Source of the DNA: DATCSE01 sp036568605
GTDB lineage: Bacteria; Pseudomonadota; Gammaproteobacteria; Burkholderiales; Burkholderiaceae_C
Length of the DNA stretch: 8,441 nt
Assembly (NCBI GenBank): GCA_036568605.1
Contig: DATCSE010000396.1
Span: 1 to 8,441 of the forward strand
Direction of reading: 5' to 3'
Position numbers and translations under genes: made by a program. Of the stretch, positions 5,621 to 8,441 are shown in pieces (positions within the stretch are counted from its first letter, which is position 1; each line of letters starts with the position of its first letter). The notes beneath the pieces are model-generated. The model ran no database searches and was not told the DNA's origin. It was given only the letters and a program-made list of their open reading frames with translations.

Positions 5621-7219
5621 ATGGCGCCCCCGACGAAAAAGAACAAGAACAAGAACGACGACACCCGCAAGAGCTCGACCAAGACAGCATCGCTGCGCGG
5701 CGGCCTTTCGCTGGCCGACTACCTGCAAAAGATCCTGACCGCGCGGGTCTACGACGTCGCGACCGAAACGCCGCTCGAGCTCGCGCGCAGCCTCAGCAAG
5801 CGCGTCGCGAACCAGGTGCTGCTCAAGCGCGAGGACACGCAGCCGGTCTTCAGTTTCAAGCTGCGCGGCGCCTACAACAAGATGGCGCATCTGACGCCCG
5901 AACAGCTCGCGCGCGGCGTGATCTGCGCGTCGGCCGGCAACCACGCGCAAGGCGTCGCACTCGCGGCCCGGCAGCTTGGCTGCAAGGCGACGATCGTGAT
6001 GCCGGTCACCACGCCCAAGGTGAAAGTCGACGCCGTCCGCACACTCGGCGGCGAAGCGGTGCTGCACGGCGAAAGCTACTCCGACGCCTACGCCCACGCG
6101 CTGGAGCTCGAGAAGGCGCACGACCTGACCTTCGTCCATCCGTTCGACGACCCGGACGTGATCGCAGGACAAGGCACGATCGCGATGGAGATCCTGCGCC
6201 AGCATCAGGCGCCGATCGATGCGATCTTCGTCGCGATCGGCGGTGGCGGACTGATCTCAGGCGTCGCGGCGTACATCAAGTCGGTGCGCCCCGAGATCAA
6301 GGTGATCGGCGTGCAGACGAACGACTCGGACGCGATGCTGCGCTCGGTGAAGTCGGGCAAGCGCGTGCAGTTGCACGACGTCGGCCTGTTCGCCGACGGC
6401 ACCGCGGTCAAGATGGTCGGCGAAGAGACCTTCCGCCTGGCGCGTGCGCTGGTCGACGAGTACGTCGTCGTCGACACCGATGCGGCCTGCGCGGCGATCA
6501 AGGACGTGTTCCAGGACACACGCAGCATCCTCGAGCCCTCCGGCGCCTTGAGCGTCGCGGCGATCAAGCAGTACGTGGACACGCATTGCTGCAAGGGCAA
6601 GACCTTCGTCGCGATCACCTGCGGCGCGAACATGAACTTCGACCGGCTGCGCTTCGTCGCCGAGCGCGCCGAGGTGGGCGAAGAGCGAGAGGCCTTGTTT
6701 GCGGTGACGATCCCCGAGGAACGCGGCAGCTTCAAGCGCCTGTGCGAGCTGATCGGGCCGCGCGCGGTCACCGAGTTCAACTACCGCATCTCGGACACAC
6801 GGCAGGCGCATGTGATGGTGGGCCTCGCGACGGTCAACAGAGGCGAATCGGACAAGCTCGCGCACACCTTCGAGCGCCACGGCTTCGAGACGCTGAACCT
6901 CACGCACGACGAGCTCGCCAAGCAGCACCTCCGGCACATGGTCGGCGGGCGCAGCGCGCTTGCGCGCGACGAGCGGCTTTACCGCTTCATCTTCCCTGAG
7001 CGACCCGGCGCACTGATGCGCTTCCTGTCGACGATGCATCCGGGCTGGAACATCAGCCTGTTCCACTATCGCAACCAAGGCGCGGACTACGGCCGGATCC
7101 TGGTCGGCATCCAGGTGCCGCGCGCGGACCGCAAGGAGTTTCGCGAGTTCCTCGAGACGCTCGCGTACCCGTACGAGGACGAGACCGACAACCCGGTCTA
7201 TCGGCTGTTCCTGCGCTGA
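5621..7219 (+). CDS. ilvA: Threonine ammonia-lyase (threonine deaminase), biosynthetic
   Basis: PLP enzyme converting L-threonine to 2-oxobutanoate and ammonia, the committed step of isoleucine synthesis. 532 residues against 514 in E. coli. The catalytic domain has the PLP lysine Lys80 in FSFKLRGAYN, SAGNHAQG (104-111) and the phosphate-binding GGGG (207-210, IGGGGLISG). The C-terminus holds two ACT-like regulatory domains, roughly 357-426 (FAVTIPEERGSFKRL...) and 453-528 (LYRFIFPERPGALMRFL...), the arrangement of the long, isoleucine-inhibited biosynthetic form rather than the catabolic TdcB form. The first 25 or so residues are a Lys/Asn/Ser-rich, probably disordered extension. ATG 5621 is supported by TGGAG 5 bases upstream. 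It has its own likely -10 box, lies 60 bases after the small-RNA terminator and 76 bases before the CobT-like gene. Confidence 0.96.
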   Translation: MAPPTKKNKNKNDDTRKSSTKTASLRGGLSLADYLQKILTARVYDVATETPLELARSLSKRVANQVLLKREDTQPVFSFKLRGAYNKMAHLTPEQLARGVICASAGNHAQGVALAARQLGCKATIVMPVTTPKVKVDAVRTLGGEAVLHGESYSDAYAHALELEKAHDLTFVHPFDDPDVIAGQGTIAMEILRQHQAPIDAIFVAIGGGGLISGVAAYIKSVRPEIKVIGVQTNDSDAMLRSVKSGKRVQLHDVGLFADGTAVKMVGEETFRLARALVDEYVVVDTDAACAAIKDVFQDTRSILEPSGALSVAAIKQYVDTHCCKGKTFVAITCGANMNFDRLRFVAERAEVGEEREALFAVTIPEERGSFKRLCELIGPRAVTEFNYRISDTRQAHVMVGLATVNRGESDKLAHTFERHGFETLNLTHDELAKQHLRHMVGGRSALARDERLYRFIFPERPGALMRFLSTMHPGWNISLFHYRNQGADYGRILVGIQVPRADRKEFREFLETLAYPYEDETDNPVYRLFLR

Positions 7220-7256
7220 CGCGCCAGCGTCGCGAAGCCGCCGCGGCGCGGACCGA

Positions 7257-7286
7257 TTGCCCCGAAGCGCCCGCGAGCCCCACAAT
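7257..7286 (+). promoter_or_regulatory. Possible promoter of the CobT-like gene
   Basis: TTGCCC (7257-7262) and CACAAT (7281-7286) are 18 bases apart and each matches 4 of 6 consensus bases. The predicted transcript start is about 7293-7296, at the ATG itself, so the mRNA would be leaderless or nearly so. The 76-base gap after ilvA has GC-rich palindromes (e.g. 7239-7248) but no U-run terminator, so read-through from ilvA is also possible. Confidence 0.35.
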
Positions 7287-7295
7287 CGCGCCATC

Positions 7296-8441
7296 ATGTC
7301 GGTCAACCGCTCGCTGATCACGCCCACCTCCAATCCGCTGATGGAGCAGGCGCTGCGCAAGAAGCTGCAGCGCCGCGCGGAGACGACCGGTGGGCTGGGC
7401 GAGCTGGAGCCGCTCGCGGTGCGGCTCGGGCTGATCCAGAACACGCTGAAGCCGCGCTTCCGCACGCCGCAGATCACGATCTTCGCGTCCGACCACGGGC
7501 TGGCGGTCGACGGAATGAGCGGCGCCGGGCCGACGGGTCGGCAATCGACCGCGCAACTCGCGCAGCAGCTGCTCACGTCGCAATTGCCGGTCGCCGTGTT
7601 CGCGCGCATCCAGGGGCTGGAGCTGTCGGTGGTCGATTGCGGCGTCGCCGAGTCCGTCGCGCCGCACGCGCGGCTGCTCGCGCGCAAGATCGCGCATGGC
7701 ACGCGCAACGCGCGGGTCACCTCGGCGATGTCGCTGGACCAGGCACACGCGGCGATCCGTGCCGGCATGGAGATCGCCGACTCGCTCGCCGGCAACGCGG
7801 TCGCGTGCGCCGGCATCGGCGTCGGCTCGCATCAAAGTGCGGCGCTGGTGCTGTCGCGCCTGTCGGGTGCGCGGCTCAGCGATCTGCTGATCTCCGGGCC
7901 CGACATGGAAGAGCGCGAGCTCGCGCATCTGATGTCGGTGCTGCAGGCCGCGCAGGCGCGCCACAAGGACGTGATCGATCCGGTCGAGGTGCTGGCCGCG
8001 TTTGGCGGCTTCGAGATGGCGATGATGGTCGGCGTGATGCTGGTGGCAAGCAGCAAGCGCCACCTCGTCGTGGTCGACGGCATGCCCGCGTGCGCCGCGC
8101 TGATGGTCGCCGCGCGCATCGCGCCCGCGGTCACCGACTACTGCGTCTATGCGCGCAGCCACAGCCACCAAGGCCTGGACCAGGCGTTCGCGCTGTTTCA
8201 CGCGTCGGCGCTGCTCGAGCTCGGCATGGAGAGCACGGACGGCACCGGCGCCACCCTCGCCTGGCCGCTGGTGCGCAGCGCCGCCGCGCTGCTCAGCGAA
8301 GTGGCCGAGGGCGAGGACGCGGGGCCCACGCATCCCGGCACGATGAACTCGAACTTCGATTCCGGCCGCGGGATGCTGCCGACATCGGGGCCCAGCGCGC
8401 TCACGACAGGCACGCGTCCGGGCTCGCTGCCGCCGGTCTCC
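7296..8441 (+). CDS. CobT-like phosphoribosyltransferase with altered active site, cut by window edge
   Basis: The frame is open for 382 codons from ATG 7296 to the right edge. It resembles nicotinate-nucleotide:dimethylbenzimidazole phosphoribosyltransferase (CobT), which makes the lower-ligand nucleotide of cobalamin. Visible landmarks are GGLGELEPLAVRLGLIQ (32-48), FASDHGLAVDGMS (63-75), VVDCGVAE (112-119), RKIAHGTRN (130-138), DPVEVLAAFGGFEMAMMVG (228-246), VVVDGMPACAALMVAARIAP (258-277) and DGTGATLAWPLVRSAAALL (315-333). It departs from true CobT where function is concentrated: GEMGIGNTTSAA reads AGIGVGSHQSAA (172-183), the GEGTG motif reads TDGTG (314-318), and the usual VTxQM...GGAAIN stretch is changed. 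CobT is about 350 residues; here a Pro/Ser/Gly/Thr-rich tail runs on from about 343. No Shine-Dalgarno precedes the start. It may be a lower-ligand transferase of different specificity, a non-catalytic partner subunit, or a paralogue with a new role. Confidence 0.8.
   Translation, partial: MSVNRSLITPTSNPLMEQALRKKLQRRAETTGGLGELEPLAVRLGLIQNTLKPRFRTPQITIFASDHGLAVDGMSGAGPTGRQSTAQLAQQLLTSQLPVAVFARIQGLELSVVDCGVAESVAPHARLLARKIAHGTRNARVTSAMSLDQAHAAIRAGMEIADSLAGNAVACAGIGVGSHQSAALVLSRLSGARLSDLLISGPDMEERELAHLMSVLQAAQARHKDVIDPVEVLAAFGGFEMAMMVGVMLVASSKRHLVVVDGMPACAALMVAARIAPAVTDYCVYARSHSHQGLDQAFALFHASALLELGMESTDGTGATLAWPLVRSAAALLSEVAEGEDAGPTHPGTMNSNFDSGRGMLPTSGPSALTTGTRPGSLPPVS

Noticed and set aside
5569..6999. 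Second plus-strand frame overlapping ilvA
   Set aside because: Arg-rich shifted frame of ilvA; ilvA itself has the full set of threonine deaminase motifs.
7220..7295. Cobalamin riboswitch before the CobT-like gene
   Set aside because: The gap is only 76 bases, far too short for a B12 riboswitch, and I see no B12-box-like sequence.
7053..8333. Minus-strand frames opposite ilvA's end and the CobT-like gene
   Set aside because: Arg/His/Gln/Leu-rich antisense products with no recognisable family; the plus strand has conserved CobT signatures.

Overview
The window looks like chromosomal DNA from a high-GC Gram-negative betaproteobacterium, most likely of the order Burkholderiales. The pointers are a 385-residue trimeric-porin-type outer-membrane protein with the Burkholderiales sequence style (Ala-Gln cleavage site, C-terminal HFF), a bacterial Coq7-type ubiquinone hydroxylase, a YhfA-like OsmC protein and a biosynthetic threonine deaminase. 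From memory, the coq7 / osmC-like / ilvA neighbourhood also occurs in Burkholderia and relatives. No phage, IS element, CRISPR, tRNA or rRNA is visible.

Layout. On the minus strand, the left end holds the end of a peptide-type ABC transport operon: a DppB/OppB-type permease (2593-1610) followed by its family-5 substrate-binding protein (1561 to the left edge). Upstream on the same strand is a porin (3908-2751), closed by a strong intrinsic terminator (about 2684-2715) that separates it from the transporter. The roughly 270 bases upstream of the porin carry several repeated and palindromic motifs that look like operators. On the plus strand coq7 (4182-4841) is divergent from the porin and convergent with an osmC-family gene (5304-4882, minus), with an 11-bp hairpin between the two stop codons. 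The plus strand continues with ilvA (5621-7219) and a divergent CobT-like phosphoribosyltransferase gene (7296 to the right edge, incomplete).

The most interesting element lies in the 316-base gap between osmC and ilvA. A plausible sigma70-type promoter (TTGCAG-N17-TACACT), about 94 transcribed bases and a textbook plus-strand terminator form a compact unit without a convincing protein gene. The predicted RNA has three stem-loops. The middle loop shows UCCUCC, and that part of the RNA shares CACCUCCU with the 3' tail of 16S rRNA (the anti-Shine-Dalgarno). This is a candidate small regulatory RNA that would pair with ribosome binding sites, or less likely an ilvA leader/attenuator.

The second item is the CobT-like protein. 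It keeps the overall CobT fold signatures, but both places where CobT carries its functional glutamates appear altered (Glu to Asp in the GEGTG motif; GEMGIGNTT read as AGIGVGSHQ). It also runs past the normal CobT length into a Pro/Ser/Gly/Thr-rich tail, and its start codon lies almost at the predicted transcription start. The rest of the window is ordinary housekeeping and transport: outer-membrane uptake, peptide import, ubiquinone synthesis, stress/thiol protection and isoleucine synthesis.
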